Assembly (NCBI GenBank): GCA_040901445.1
Contig: JBBDYQ010000012.1
Span: forward strand, 15,234-79,233
Direction: 5' to 3'
DNA length: 64,000 bases
DNA from: Thermoleophilaceae bacterium
Lineage (GTDB): Bacteria > Actinomycetota > Thermoleophilia > Solirubrobacterales > Thermoleophilaceae
The notes under the pieces are model-generated. The model was not told the DNA's origin. It did not search any database and saw nothing but the letters and a program-made list of their open reading frames with translations. The position numbers were made by a program, and so were the translations under genes. Position 1 is the first letter of the stretch, and each line of letters opens with the position of its first letter. Below are positions 27,744 through 36,003 of this stretch, piece by piece.

Positions 27744-29608
27744 CGCAGGGGCGCGACGTTGCGATACATGCGAGCCGTGTCCTCGAACGCGGGCTTGCGC
27801 TGGCCGTCCATCGTCACCAGGCCCTTGAAGTTCACCGGCGGCTCGGGCAGCGGGTTGCCGCCGTCCCAGTCCGGGCGCACGCGGAAGTCGCGCAGGATCC
27901 AGGCGATGGCGCCGTTCACGTGGGGGTTGCTGTCGTAGGTGGACACGTGGAACTGCATGAACTCCTGCTGGAAGGCGAACGTGCCCCGCTCGTCGATGGG
28001 CCCCTCGCGGTTGGCCTCCGCGCCGAACTCCGTCACGAACAGAGCCTCCGTCGGGTAGTGCTCGTGGAGCTGGTCGATGTAGGGGGAGAGCAGGTCGCGC
28101 TCGACGATCTGGCCGCTGGGCCCCGGGTACCAGCCGAAGTAGCTGTTCACGCCGAGGGCGTCGAAATCGCGGTAGGCCACCGACGGCGTGGCGGTCGGAT
28201 AGCCCGCGAAGTCGATGCCGGACAGGCGGCTGGGGTCGAGGCGGCGGACAAGCGCCGCCGACGCCTGGAGGTAGCGGCGCTGCCCCGCGCTGATACGCGT
28301 GGGCAGCTCGTTGGCCACGCTCCAGACGAAGACGGAAGGGTGGTTGCGGTCGCGCCGGATCATCGCCTCGAGCATGCGCAGGCCCTTGTCGCGCACCGCC
28401 CTGCGCCGCATGGCGTCGTTGCGCAGCTGGTAGAAGGGGACCTGGTTCCAGACGAGGATGCCGGAGCGGTCGAGCATCTCGTACGTCTCCGGGTGGAGCG
28501 GGTAGTGGGCGCGGGTGACCGTGGCGCCCAGGTCCTGCAGCAGCGACACGTTGAAGCGCCGCTCGGCCGATCCGAGTGCGGCGCCGAGGGCGGGGTGGTC
28601 CTCGTGCATGCTGGCGCCGCGCAGCTGCACCGGCCGCCCGTTGAGGCGCATGCGGCCGCCCGAGTCCACGCGCAGCGAGCGCACGCCCACGTGGGCCGAC
28701 CACGAGCCGCCCGAGCGCCGGCCCACCTGCACGCGCGCCCGGAGCTTGTAGAGCTCGGGGTCGCCCGGCTCCCATAGGCGCGGATCGGGTATGCGGATGC
28801 GCGCCTGCACCTCTCGGGAGCCGCGGCCCGGGATGCGCACCGCCGGCGACGCGCCGCGAAGGCCGCCGACGGTCACGCGCAGCCTGGCCCGCTGTGGCCG
28901 GCGGCCCGGGTTGCGCAGCACGCCGCGCACGACCACGGTGGCGGCGCAGCGCCGGCAGGGCAGCACGGGCCGGGCGAACAGCTCGGCCAGGTCCACGCGC
29001 TCGATGCGCCGGAGATAGACCTCGCGCAGCAGGCCGCCGTAGTTCCACCAGCCCCCACCGGGCCGGCCGTTGGCCTGGTCGCGACCGGGCGGGAGGTCGT
29101 TGCTCGTGCGGCGGTTGTCCACGCGGACCACGAGCCGGTTGACGCCGCGGCGGCGGATGGCGCGCGCCGGCACCTCGAACGGCACGTAGCCGCCCTCGTG
29201 ACGGCCCATCTCGCGCCCGTTGAGGAAGACGCGGGCGCGGTAGTTCACGGATTCGAAGCGGAACGCCCAGGCCGCTGGGCGCGCGCCGCGCGGCAGCCGG
29301 AAGTCCTTGCGGTACCAGCCCACCGTGCCGCGCTGGCTGTCGTCGGAGAGGTCGGTGGCGTTCCAGGCGTTCGGCACGCTGACGTTGGTCCAGCCGGCCG
29401 CGGAGCGGCTGCGGGCGAACCCCCGGGCCAGCCCCTGGTCGGCGGGATCGAGGCGGAAGAGCCAGGTGCCGTCCATGAGGTGGCGGCCGCCGTGGCCGTC
29501 GGCGTAGAGCACCCGCTTCGAGGGCACCGACACCTGCGCAGGCGCCGGTGCGGCCGCGACGGCTGCGAGGACCAGCGCGAGGCTGAGGCTCGTGAGGATG
29601 CGAGTCAC
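27740..29608 (-). CDS. Secreted glycoside hydrolase family 2 (beta-glucuronidase/beta-galactosidase-like)
   Basis: 622 residues from GTG 29608, which opens a good signal peptide (TRILTSLSLALVLAAVAAAP). Jelly-roll, Ig-like and TIM-barrel parts are in order. The acid/base is Glu434 in WSVANELPTR and the nucleophile Glu527 in VTEFGAEANREGP. LRGASMHEDHPALG is the GH2 family signature region. Length and the FAFQQEFMQFH segment favour glucuronidase-like enzymes, but specificity is not proven. The stop codon overlaps that of the convergent methyltransferase. Confidence 0.9.
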   Translation of the reverse strand: MTRILTSLSLALVLAAVAAAPAPAQVSVPSKRVLYADGHGGRHLMDGTWLFRLDPADQGLARGFARSRSAAGWTNVSVPNAWNATDLSDDSQRGTVGWYRKDFRLPRGARPAAWAFRFESVNYRARVFLNGREMGRHEGGYVPFEVPARAIRRRGVNRLVVRVDNRRTSNDLPPGRDQANGRPGGGWWNYGGLLREVYLRRIERVDLAELFARPVLPCRRCAATVVVRGVLRNPGRRPQRARLRVTVGGLRGASPAVRIPGRGSREVQARIRIPDPRLWEPGDPELYKLRARVQVGRRSGGSWSAHVGVRSLRVDSGGRMRLNGRPVQLRGASMHEDHPALGAALGSAERRFNVSLLQDLGATVTRAHYPLHPETYEMLDRSGILVWNQVPFYQLRNDAMRRRAVRDKGLRMLEAMIRRDRNHPSVFVWSVANELPTRISAGQRRYLQASAALVRRLDPSRLSGIDFAGYPTATPSVAYRDFDALGVNSYFGWYPGPSGQIVERDLLSPYIDQLHEHYPTEALFVTEFGAEANREGPIDERGTFAFQQEFMQFHVSTYDSNPHVNGAIAWILRDFRVRPDWDGGNPLPEPPVNFKGLVTMDGQRKPAFEDTARMYRNVAPLR

Positions 29609-29660
29609 GTCTGGAGGACTCCCGGCGGACACCAGAGTACGTCAGGTCCCTCCGGACCGG

Positions 29661-30431
29661 CTAGGCCATCGCGACCAGCGGCGTGCGCGCGGCAGAGGTC
29701 CCCTCTCGCACGACCTCGCCGGTGACGCTCGAGTTGGCCTGGGATCCGAGGAACAGCACGAGCCGGGCGACGTCCTCGGGGCCAGACAGCCGGCGCTGGG
29801 GTACGAGTCCCGCCATGCGCTCGCGCAGCTCCTCCGGGAACCGCTCACGGTTGCGGTCGGTGGCCGTGAAGCCGGTGCCCACGACGTTCACGAGGATCTC
29901 GTCACGGCCGAGGTCCCACGCCAGCGTGCGCGCGAACCCGTGCAGTCCGGCCTTGGCCGCGGCGTAGGACCAAGTGACCGGGTGTCCTTCCTCGGCGATG
30001 CCCGATGAGATCAGCACCACCCGCCCCCAGGGCCGTTGCCGCATCGCCGGCAGCGCCGCCCGCACGGTGGCGAACGCCCCCTCGAGGTTGGCGCGCAGGA
30101 CGCCCTGCCACTCGTCGTCCGGCTGATCCTCGAAGCGGTCGCTGCTCACCTGCGGCCAGCGCACCGCGTTGACCACCAGCACGTCGATGCCGCCCAGGCG
30201 CCGAACGACCGTGGCCACTGCCTCGCCGATGGTATGGGGCGACTCCAGGTCCATCCGGACTGCCACGCCGTTCCGGGCCGCGCCGACGACGGCCTCCGCC
30301 TGCTCACGCCGATCGCGGTAGGTCACGGCCAGCTGCGCCCCCTCGGCCGCGAAGGCCTGGGCCATCGCAAGGCCGATTCCAGATGACCCGCCGGTGACGA
30401 GAACCACCTTGTCGCCGAGTCCCGTGTTCAC
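29661..30431 (-). CDS. Short-chain dehydrogenase/reductase (SDR)
   Basis: 256 residues with GTG start. The cofactor motif VLVTGGSSGIGLAMAQAF is at ~residues 10-27, followed by a VVNA equivalent of NNAG. Catalytic Ser is in VVLISSGIA and YAAAK is the Tyr-x3-Lys. A short hairpin (GGTCC/GGACC at 29645) lies past the stop. The gene lies just downstream of a MarR-type regulator, with a twin palindrome directly in front of it, so it is likely the regulated target. Confidence 0.88.
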   Translation of the reverse strand: MNTGLGDKVVLVTGGSSGIGLAMAQAFAAEGAQLAVTYRDRREQAEAVVGAARNGVAVRMDLESPHTIGEAVATVVRRLGGIDVLVVNAVRWPQVSSDRFEDQPDDEWQGVLRANLEGAFATVRAALPAMRQRPWGRVVLISSGIAEEGHPVTWSYAAAKAGLHGFARTLAWDLGRDEILVNVVGTGFTATDRNRERFPEELRERMAGLVPQRRLSGPEDVARLVLFLGSQANSSVTGEVVREGTSAARTPLVAMA

Positions 30432-30456
30432 AGCCTCAACCTTTCGCCTGGATCAG

Positions 30457-30487
30457 TAGCTGGCTATCTATGTTACATAGCCGGCTA
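30457..30487. promoter_or_regulatory. Twin-palindrome operator between marR-type gene and SDR gene
   Basis: Two 10-bp perfect palindromes, TAGCTGGCTA (30457-30466) and TAGCCGGCTA (30478-30487), have centres 21 bp apart (two helical turns). They are separated by an AT-rich spacer TCTATGTTACA in an otherwise ~70% GC neighbourhood. The right copy includes the stop codon of the MarR gene. Spacing on one DNA face suits two dimers of the adjacent MarR regulator controlling the SDR gene (inference). Confidence 0.7.
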
Positions 30488-30907
30488 GCGGAGGTTGGTG
30501 CGGACGCGCTCCAAGAGCTCGCGCAACGTGTCGCGCTCCTGCGCCGAGAACCCCCTCGTCGCGGACCGCGTGACGGCATCGAGGGCTCGGCGAACGGCGG
30601 GCTCCACGGCGCGGCCGCGATCGGTGAGCACCACTCGCGCCCGTCGGCGATCGTGCGGATCACGGACGCGGCGCACGAGGCCGGAGGCCTCCATGCGCTG
30701 GACCGTGCGCACCACGGTGGGCGCCTCGATGCCGAGCCGTTCGGCGATCGCTCCCACGCCCAAGCCATCTTCCTCCCACAGGACCTCGAGGAGATAGTCC
30801 TGGCCCGCGTGCACCCCGTGGGGCTCCAGCTCGCGCTGAAGCTGGCCGCGCGCGGCCTTGAACGCCTGGGCCAGGGAGCGGGGAAGGGGCGCCGCGCGGC
30901 GAGCCAT
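30485..30907 (-). CDS. MarR-family transcriptional regulator
   Basis: 140 residues from ATG 30907. The winged helix is centred on GLGVGAIAERLGIEAPTVVRTVQRMEASGLVRRVRDPHDRRRARVVLTDRG. Asp-x-Arg in the wing (DPHDRRRARV) is the MarR hallmark. It is upstream of, and in the same direction as, the SDR gene, and divergent from the thiolase. Twin palindromes at its 3' end are the probable binding site; a second site in the 105-base thiolase gap is not obvious. Confidence 0.9.
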   Translation of the reverse strand: MARRAAPLPRSLAQAFKAARGQLQRELEPHGVHAGQDYLLEVLWEEDGLGVGAIAERLGIEAPTVVRTVQRMEASGLVRRVRDPHDRRRARVVLTDRGRAVEPAVRRALDAVTRSATRGFSAQERDTLRELLERVRTNLR

Positions 30908-31012
30908 CGTGAGGCGACCGTAGCGCGTCGAGCGGCCGTGGAACTCGACCGGCGTGTCACCGGTAGCCTTCGGCCCGCCGCTGACCCGCACCGCACGCAG
31001 GAGGATGCTCTC

Positions 31013-32191
31013 GTGACCGACGTCGTCATCTCCTCGGCCGCCCGCACGGCCGTCGGCTCCTATGGCAAGAGCCTCAAGGACGTTCCCACCACCGAGCTCG
31101 GCGCCATCGCCGTGAGGAGCGCCATGGAGCGCGCGAAGATCGAGCCCGGCGACGTGCAGCAGGTGGTGTTCGGCAACGTCATCCACTCCGCGCCCGAGGA
31201 CATGTACATGGCTCGCGTGGTGGGCATCAAGGCCGGCATCCCCAAGGAGGCGCCGGCGTTCACGGTCAACCGCCTCTGCGGCACCGGCGTGCAGTCGATC
31301 GTCTCCGCCGCCCAGAGCATCCAGACCGGCGAGGCCGACTGCGTGGTTGCCGGCGGCGCCGAGAACATGAGCCGCGGCCCCTACTGGATGCCCGACGCCC
31401 GCTGGGGCGCGCGCATGGGCGAGGCCAAGATGGTGGACCCCGTCGTGGGCGGCCTCACGGACCCGTTCAACAACATCCACATGGGCATCACCGCGGAGAA
31501 CCTGGCCGAGTCCCATTGGATCTCGCGCGAGGAGCAGGACGCGTTCGCGCTGCGCTCCCACCAGCTCGCCAAGGCCGCCATCGACGGCGGCCGGTTCGAG
31601 GACGAGGTCGTGCCGGTGCCCGTGAAGGTGAAGAGGGACACGGTGGACTTCACCCAGGACGAGCACGTGCGCCCCGAAGCCTCGATGGAGTCGATGGCCA
31701 AGCTCAAGCCCGTCTTCAAGCCCGACGGCACCGTCACCGCCGGCAACGCGTCCGGCATGAACGACGCCGGCGCGGCGGTGGTCCTGATGTCCAAGCAGCG
31801 GGCGGAGGAGACCGGGGCACCCGTGCGCGCGCGGATCCTGTCCTACGCGTACTGCGGCGTGGACCCCAAGACGATGGGCATCGGGCCGGTGCCCGCGGTC
31901 AAGAAGGCCCTCGACAAGGCCGGGCTCACCATCGGCGACGTCGACGTGGTCGAGCTCAACGAGGCCTTCGCCGCGCAGGCGTTGGCGGTGATGAAGGACC
32001 TCGAGCTCGACCCGGACAAGGTGAACCCCAACGGCGGGGCCATCGCGCTCGGCCATCCGATCGCCGCCACGGGCTCGGTGATCACCGCCAAGATCCTCGC
32101 CGAGATGGAGCGCGAGGACCACGACGTGGGCCTGGTCACGCTCTGCATCGGCGGAGGCCAGGGCATCGCGATGCTGCTCGGCCGGGAGTAG
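31013..32191 (+). CDS. Acetyl-CoA acetyltransferase (thiolase)
   Basis: 392 residues. The acyl-enzyme Cys89 is in NRLCGTGVQS, the catalytic His348 in GGAIALGHPIAATG, and the second Cys378 in LCIGGGQG. GTG 31013 is chosen because it follows AGGAGGA at 8 bases and starts the family N-terminus TDVVISSAARTAVGSYGK. With SCP2, alcohol dehydrogenase and acetoacetyl-CoA synthetase downstream, it likely handles acetoacetyl-CoA (synthetic or degradative direction not decided). Confidence 0.93.
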   Translation: MTDVVISSAARTAVGSYGKSLKDVPTTELGAIAVRSAMERAKIEPGDVQQVVFGNVIHSAPEDMYMARVVGIKAGIPKEAPAFTVNRLCGTGVQSIVSAAQSIQTGEADCVVAGGAENMSRGPYWMPDARWGARMGEAKMVDPVVGGLTDPFNNIHMGITAENLAESHWISREEQDAFALRSHQLAKAAIDGGRFEDEVVPVPVKVKRDTVDFTQDEHVRPEASMESMAKLKPVFKPDGTVTAGNASGMNDAGAAVVLMSKQRAEETGAPVRARILSYAYCGVDPKTMGIGPVPAVKKALDKAGLTIGDVDVVELNEAFAAQALAVMKDLELDPDKVNPNGGAIALGHPIAATGSVITAKILAEMEREDHDVGLVTLCIGGGQGIAMLLGRE

Positions 32192-32220
32192 GGTTCACCC
32201 GGCCCAACGAGGAGGGAGAC

Positions 32221-32640
32221 ATGGCCTACTTCAAGGACGCCGACGAGGTCTACGCCTACATCGGCAAGCTGTTCCAGGACCTCACCGAGGACGACGAGCT
32301 GCGGCCCAAGTTCCAGAAGGCCGACACGATCGTCCAGTACCAGTACCGCAACCCCGAGTCGCAGATCACCGTGAAGATGCTCGAGGGCCAGGACGGGCAG
32401 GTCGACTTCGGCGACACGACGCTGGAGCCCGAGGTCGTCATGACGATGGAGGCCGACACCGCACACAAGTTCTGGCTCGGCAAAATCAATGTCACGGTGG
32501 CGCTTGCACGCGGCCAGATGAAGGCCAAGGGGCCCGTGGCGAAGATCCTCAAGCTCGTGCCGCTGGTCAAGCCGGTCTTCCCGCGCTACCGGTCGATGCT
32601 CGAGGACGCCGGCCGCCAGGACCTGGTCGAGGCGGCCTGA
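32221..32640 (+). CDS. SCP2 sterol/lipid-carrier domain protein
   Basis: 139 residues forming one SCP2 fold (VYAYIGKLFQDLTEDDELRPK ... MTMEADTAHKFWLGKINVTVALARGQMKAKGPV). It probably binds acyl-CoA or other lipids in the cytosol. The Shine-Dalgarno GGAGGGAG lies ahead of ATG 32221. It is 29 bases after the thiolase and in the same operon. The TGA stop starts the outer arm of repeat copy B. Confidence 0.88.
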   Translation: MAYFKDADEVYAYIGKLFQDLTEDDELRPKFQKADTIVQYQYRNPESQITVKMLEGQDGQVDFGDTTLEPEVVMTMEADTAHKFWLGKINVTVALARGQMKAKGPVAKILKLVPLVKPVFPRYRSMLEDAGRQDLVEAA

Positions 32641-32800
32641 TGACCGCCGCCTCGATCACGACCTCGTTCGCCGGCTGCGAACCTTCGCCTGGCGGCGTCC
32701 TCGGGCCCGCCAATGCTTCGGCATTGGCTGCGCCCTGCGTCCTTGCCAGCCTCGGTTCTCGCTCGGCGTGCCGAGGCCGTGCTCTCGGCGGAGGTCATTA
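32638..32800 (+). repeat. Dispersed stem-loop element, copy B (SCP2-alcohol dehydrogenase spacer)
   Basis: The core 32672-32765 is nearly identical to copy A. Middle stem GCCTGGC/GCCAGCC (one mismatch), loop strand GGCGTCCTCGGGCCCG, apical stem CCAATGC/GCATTGG with a TTCG loop, return strand CTGCGCCCTGCGTCCTT. The apical stem is one pair longer than in A and the loop is replaced. The outer arms (32638-32666 with 32773-32800, ~23 pairs) are unrelated to those of A, begin at the SCP2 stop codon and include the Shine-Dalgarno of the next gene. Confidence 0.85.
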
Positions 32801-32802
32801 GC

Positions 32803-34023
32803 GTGGAGGCATCCGAGGCGCTCGACGCCCGCCAGATGGCGGGCTTCAAGGACTTCTACCAGTTCGTCTGGGCCACGCGGGTGGTGTCGGGCAAGGGGCT
32901 CGTCGACGGCGCGGGCTTCGAGTTCGCCAAGGAGGGCGCGCACCGCGTCTTCGTCGTCACCGACAAGGTCATCCGCGGCACCGGGCTCATCGACCGGGTG
33001 GAGTCCGGCGTCACCGACGGCGGGCTCGAGGTGGCCGGCGTGTTCGACCACGTGCCGCAGGACTCCGCCATCGACACCGTCGAGCGCTGCGCCGCCGCCG
33101 CCAAGGAGGCGGGCGCCGACTCCTTCCTCGCGGTGGGGGGCGGCTCGGTGATGGACACGGCCAAGATCGCCGACGCCGTGTTCTCCTACGGCGGCGGGGT
33201 GCACGAGTACGAGGGCATCTACACGCTTCCGCGTGAGGACGATGGGCTGGGCGCGCCGCTTCCCATCGCGCCGCTCGCCTGCATCCCCACCACGTCGGGC
33301 ACAGGCTCCGAGGTGTCCATGGCAGCCGTGGTCAAGGACCACGAGGCCAAGGTCAAGCTCGAGTTCGCGGACTTCCCGTTCTTCCCGCGGCTCGCCATCC
33401 TCGATCCCGACTCCACGGCCACGCTGCCGCCGGCGATCGCGGCCGCCACCGGCATGGACGCGATGACGCACGCCATCGAGGGCTACGTGTCCGTTGATTG
33501 GAGCCCGCACAACGACGCGCAGGCGCTGCACGCGCTGCGCATGATCCGCCAGAACCTCGAGCGCGCCGTGCACACGCCCGAGGACGAGGAGGCGCGCGGC
33601 AACATGCTCATCGCGGCCTCGCTCGCCATCACGGCGTCGCTGGGCATCACCCATTCGATGTCGCATCCGTGCGGCGGCCACTACGGCGTGCCGCACGGGG
33701 TGGCCAATGCCATCAACCTGCCGCACTCGATCCGCTACAACGCGCGCGGCGGCTCGGACATCGCGGCGCGCTACCGGGAGGTGGCCGAGGTGCTGGGGTC
33801 CGAGCCGGGCGGCGGCGACGCCGACATGGGCGACGCCCTGGCCGATCGCGTGAGCGAGATCACGAGCTCTGTGGGGCTGCCGAAGCGGCTGTCCGAGGTC
33901 GGCGTGCCCGAGGAGGGCATCCCGCTGCTGGTGGAGGGCGCCATCGGCGACGGCTGCACGCTGATGAACCCGCGCGAGACGGGCGAGGACGAGTTCACGG
34001 AGCTGTTCAAGGCGGCGCTGTAG
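32803..34023 (+). CDS. Iron-containing alcohol dehydrogenase (ADHFE1/hydroxyacid-oxoacid transhydrogenase-like)
   Basis: 406 residues. NAD-binding GGGSVMDTAK, TTSGTGSEVS, and metal ligands in MDAMTHAIEG and HSMSHPCGGHYGVPHGVANAI mark group III Fe-ADH. The eukaryotic ADHFE1-like subgroup is suggested by the N-terminal FYQFVWATRVVSGKG. GTG 32803 is chosen because the reading frame upstream simply translates repeat copy B. GGAGG lies at 9 bases, within the repeat arm. Substrate may be 3-/4-hydroxyacids (inference). Confidence 0.85.
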   Translation: MEASEALDARQMAGFKDFYQFVWATRVVSGKGLVDGAGFEFAKEGAHRVFVVTDKVIRGTGLIDRVESGVTDGGLEVAGVFDHVPQDSAIDTVERCAAAAKEAGADSFLAVGGGSVMDTAKIADAVFSYGGGVHEYEGIYTLPREDDGLGAPLPIAPLACIPTTSGTGSEVSMAAVVKDHEAKVKLEFADFPFFPRLAILDPDSTATLPPAIAAATGMDAMTHAIEGYVSVDWSPHNDAQALHALRMIRQNLERAVHTPEDEEARGNMLIAASLAITASLGITHSMSHPCGGHYGVPHGVANAINLPHSIRYNARGGSDIAARYREVAEVLGSEPGGGDADMGDALADRVSEITSSVGLPKRLSEVGVPEEGIPLLVEGAIGDGCTLMNPRETGEDEFTELFKAAL

Positions 34024-34025
34024 CG

Positions 34026-35966
34026 TTGGCCGACGTCCTCTGGGAGCCCTCGCCCGAGCGGAAGGAGCGCGCAGCGCTCACCCGCTACATGCGGGAGAGG
34101 GGATTCGAGGACTACGACTCGCTGTGGGCGTGGTCGGTGTCCGAGCTCGACGAGTTCTGGGCGTCGATCTGGGAGTACTTCGACGTGCAGGCGGCGGAGC
34201 CTTACGAGCGCGTGCTGGGCTCGCGTGAGATGCCCGGCGCCGAGTGGTTCGCCGGCGCGCGGCTCAACTACGCGGAGCACATCTTCCGCGGCAAGCGCCC
34301 GGACGACGTCGCAATCCGGCACGCGTCGGAGCTGCGCGAGCTGGGGGAGATGACATGGGCGGAGCTGCGCCACCTCACGGCGGGCATCGCCACCGGCCTG
34401 GCGCAGCTCGGCGTCGCGCGCGGCGACCGGGTGGTGGCGTACATGCCCAACATCCCGGAGACGATCGCGGCGTTCCTCGCGTGCGCCTCGCTGGGGGCGG
34501 TGTGGTCGAGTTGCTCCCCGGACTTCGGCGCTCGCAGCGTGGTGGACCGCTTCGCGCAGATCGAGCCCAAGGTGCTGCTGTGCGTGGACGGCTACCGCTA
34601 CAACGGCAGGGACTTCGACCGCCGCGACGTGATCGCCGCGCTCCAGGCCGAGATGCCCAGCCTGCAGTGCACGGTGGTGCTGCCCTACCTCGACCCCACC
34701 CCGGACCTCACGTCCTTGCGCGACGCGATGGGCTGGGACGGGCTGTTCGACAACACGCCCGCGCTGGTGTTCGACCGTGTGCCCTTCGACCACCCGCTGT
34801 GGGTGCTCTACTCATCGGGCACGACCGGGCTGCCCAAGGCCATCGTGCAGGGCCAGGGCGGCATCCTCATGGAGCACCTCAAGAAGCTCCACCTGCACCT
34901 GGACGCCCAGGAGGGCGACCGCGTCTTCTGGTTCACCACCACGGGCTGGATGATGTGGAACTTCCTGGTGGGCGTGCTGCTCACGCCGGCCTCGATCGTG
35001 CTCTACGACGGCTCGCCCGGGCACCCGGACCTCGGCGTGCTGTGGGACCTGGCCGAGCGCGCCGGGATCACGTGCTTCGGCACCAGCGCGTCGTTCATCG
35101 CCAACTGCATGAAGGAGGGCGTGGAGCCGTCGGCGGGGCGCGACCTCTCGGCGCTCGTGTCGGTGGGCTCCACCGGCTCGCCGCTCTCGCCCGAGGGCTT
35201 CGAGTGGGTGTATGAGCACGTGGGACGCGACACCTGGCTGTTCTCCACCTCCGGCGGCACCGACGTGTGCACGGCGTTCGTGGGCGGCTGCCCGCTGCTG
35301 CCCGTGTATCGCGGCGAGCTGCAGGCACGCTCCCTGGGCTGCGCGGTGGAGGCGTGGGACGAGGACGGCAACAGCGTGATTGACGAGGTGGGCGAGCTGG
35401 TGATCACCCGGCCCATGCCGTCGATGCCGCTGTTCTTCTGGAACGACCCGGATGGCTCGCGATACCAGGAGTCCTATTTCTCGATGTACCCCGGTGTGTG
35501 GCGTCACGGGGATTGGATCGAGATCACCTCGCGCGGCACGGCGGTGATCTACGGCCGCTCGGACTCGACCATCAACCGCGGCGGCATCCGAATGGGCACG
35601 AGCGAGATCTACCGCGCGGTACTGGCCGAGCCCGACGTCGTGGACGCGCTGGTGGTGGACGTGCCGCGCGGCGACGGCGAGTCGTGGATGCCTCTGTTCG
35701 TGGTGCTGCGCGAGGGCGTTTCGCTGGATGACGAGGTCGTGGGGAGGCTGGCCGCGCGCATCCGCTCCGACTGCTCGCCACGCCACGTGCCGAACGAGGT
35801 GTTCGCGATAGACGAGGTGCCGCGCACGCTGTCGGGCAAGGCGCTCGAGGTGCCGGTCAAGCGCATCCTCATGGGCACGGCGCCGGAGAAGGCCGCCAGC
35901 CGCGACTCGCTGGCCAACCCGGCCGCGCTGGACTGGTTCGTGGACTTCGCCGCGCGGGTCGCGTAG
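34026..35966 (+). CDS. Acetoacetyl-CoA synthetase
   Basis: 646 residues, AMP-forming. It starts with TTG two bases after the dehydrogenase stop; ADVLWEPSPERKERAALTRYM is the family N-terminus. WEYFDVQAAEPYERVLG, the A3 motif YSSGTTGLPKAIVQG (Tyr262), WFTTTGWMMWN and SRGTAVIYGRSDSTINRGGIRMG are diagnostic for AacS. The C-terminal catalytic Lys605 is in TLSGKALEVPVKR. Activates acetoacetate directly, fitting the upstream thiolase. Confidence 0.92.
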   Translation: MADVLWEPSPERKERAALTRYMRERGFEDYDSLWAWSVSELDEFWASIWEYFDVQAAEPYERVLGSREMPGAEWFAGARLNYAEHIFRGKRPDDVAIRHASELRELGEMTWAELRHLTAGIATGLAQLGVARGDRVVAYMPNIPETIAAFLACASLGAVWSSCSPDFGARSVVDRFAQIEPKVLLCVDGYRYNGRDFDRRDVIAALQAEMPSLQCTVVLPYLDPTPDLTSLRDAMGWDGLFDNTPALVFDRVPFDHPLWVLYSSGTTGLPKAIVQGQGGILMEHLKKLHLHLDAQEGDRVFWFTTTGWMMWNFLVGVLLTPASIVLYDGSPGHPDLGVLWDLAERAGITCFGTSASFIANCMKEGVEPSAGRDLSALVSVGSTGSPLSPEGFEWVYEHVGRDTWLFSTSGGTDVCTAFVGGCPLLPVYRGELQARSLGCAVEAWDEDGNSVIDEVGELVITRPMPSMPLFFWNDPDGSRYQESYFSMYPGVWRHGDWIEITSRGTAVIYGRSDSTINRGGIRMGTSEIYRAVLAEPDVVDALVVDVPRGDGESWMPLFVVLREGVSLDDEVVGRLAARIRSDCSPRHVPNEVFAIDEVPRTLSGKALEVPVKRILMGTAPEKAASRDSLANPAALDWFVDFAARVA

Positions 35967-36003
35967 CGCCTCACGACCTTGCGCTTGCGGGCGTTCTCTC
36001 TGT

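Noticed and set aside
25617-29048. 1143-codon minus-strand frame overlapping four recognised genes
   Set aside because: Shadow frame; the GH2 gene and both plus-strand genes have clear catalytic motifs, this frame has none.
32713-32802. N-terminal extension of the alcohol dehydrogenase (MLRHWLRP...)
   Set aside because: It translates the dispersed repeat copy B; the GTG at 32803 with GGAGG upstream fits the protein family.
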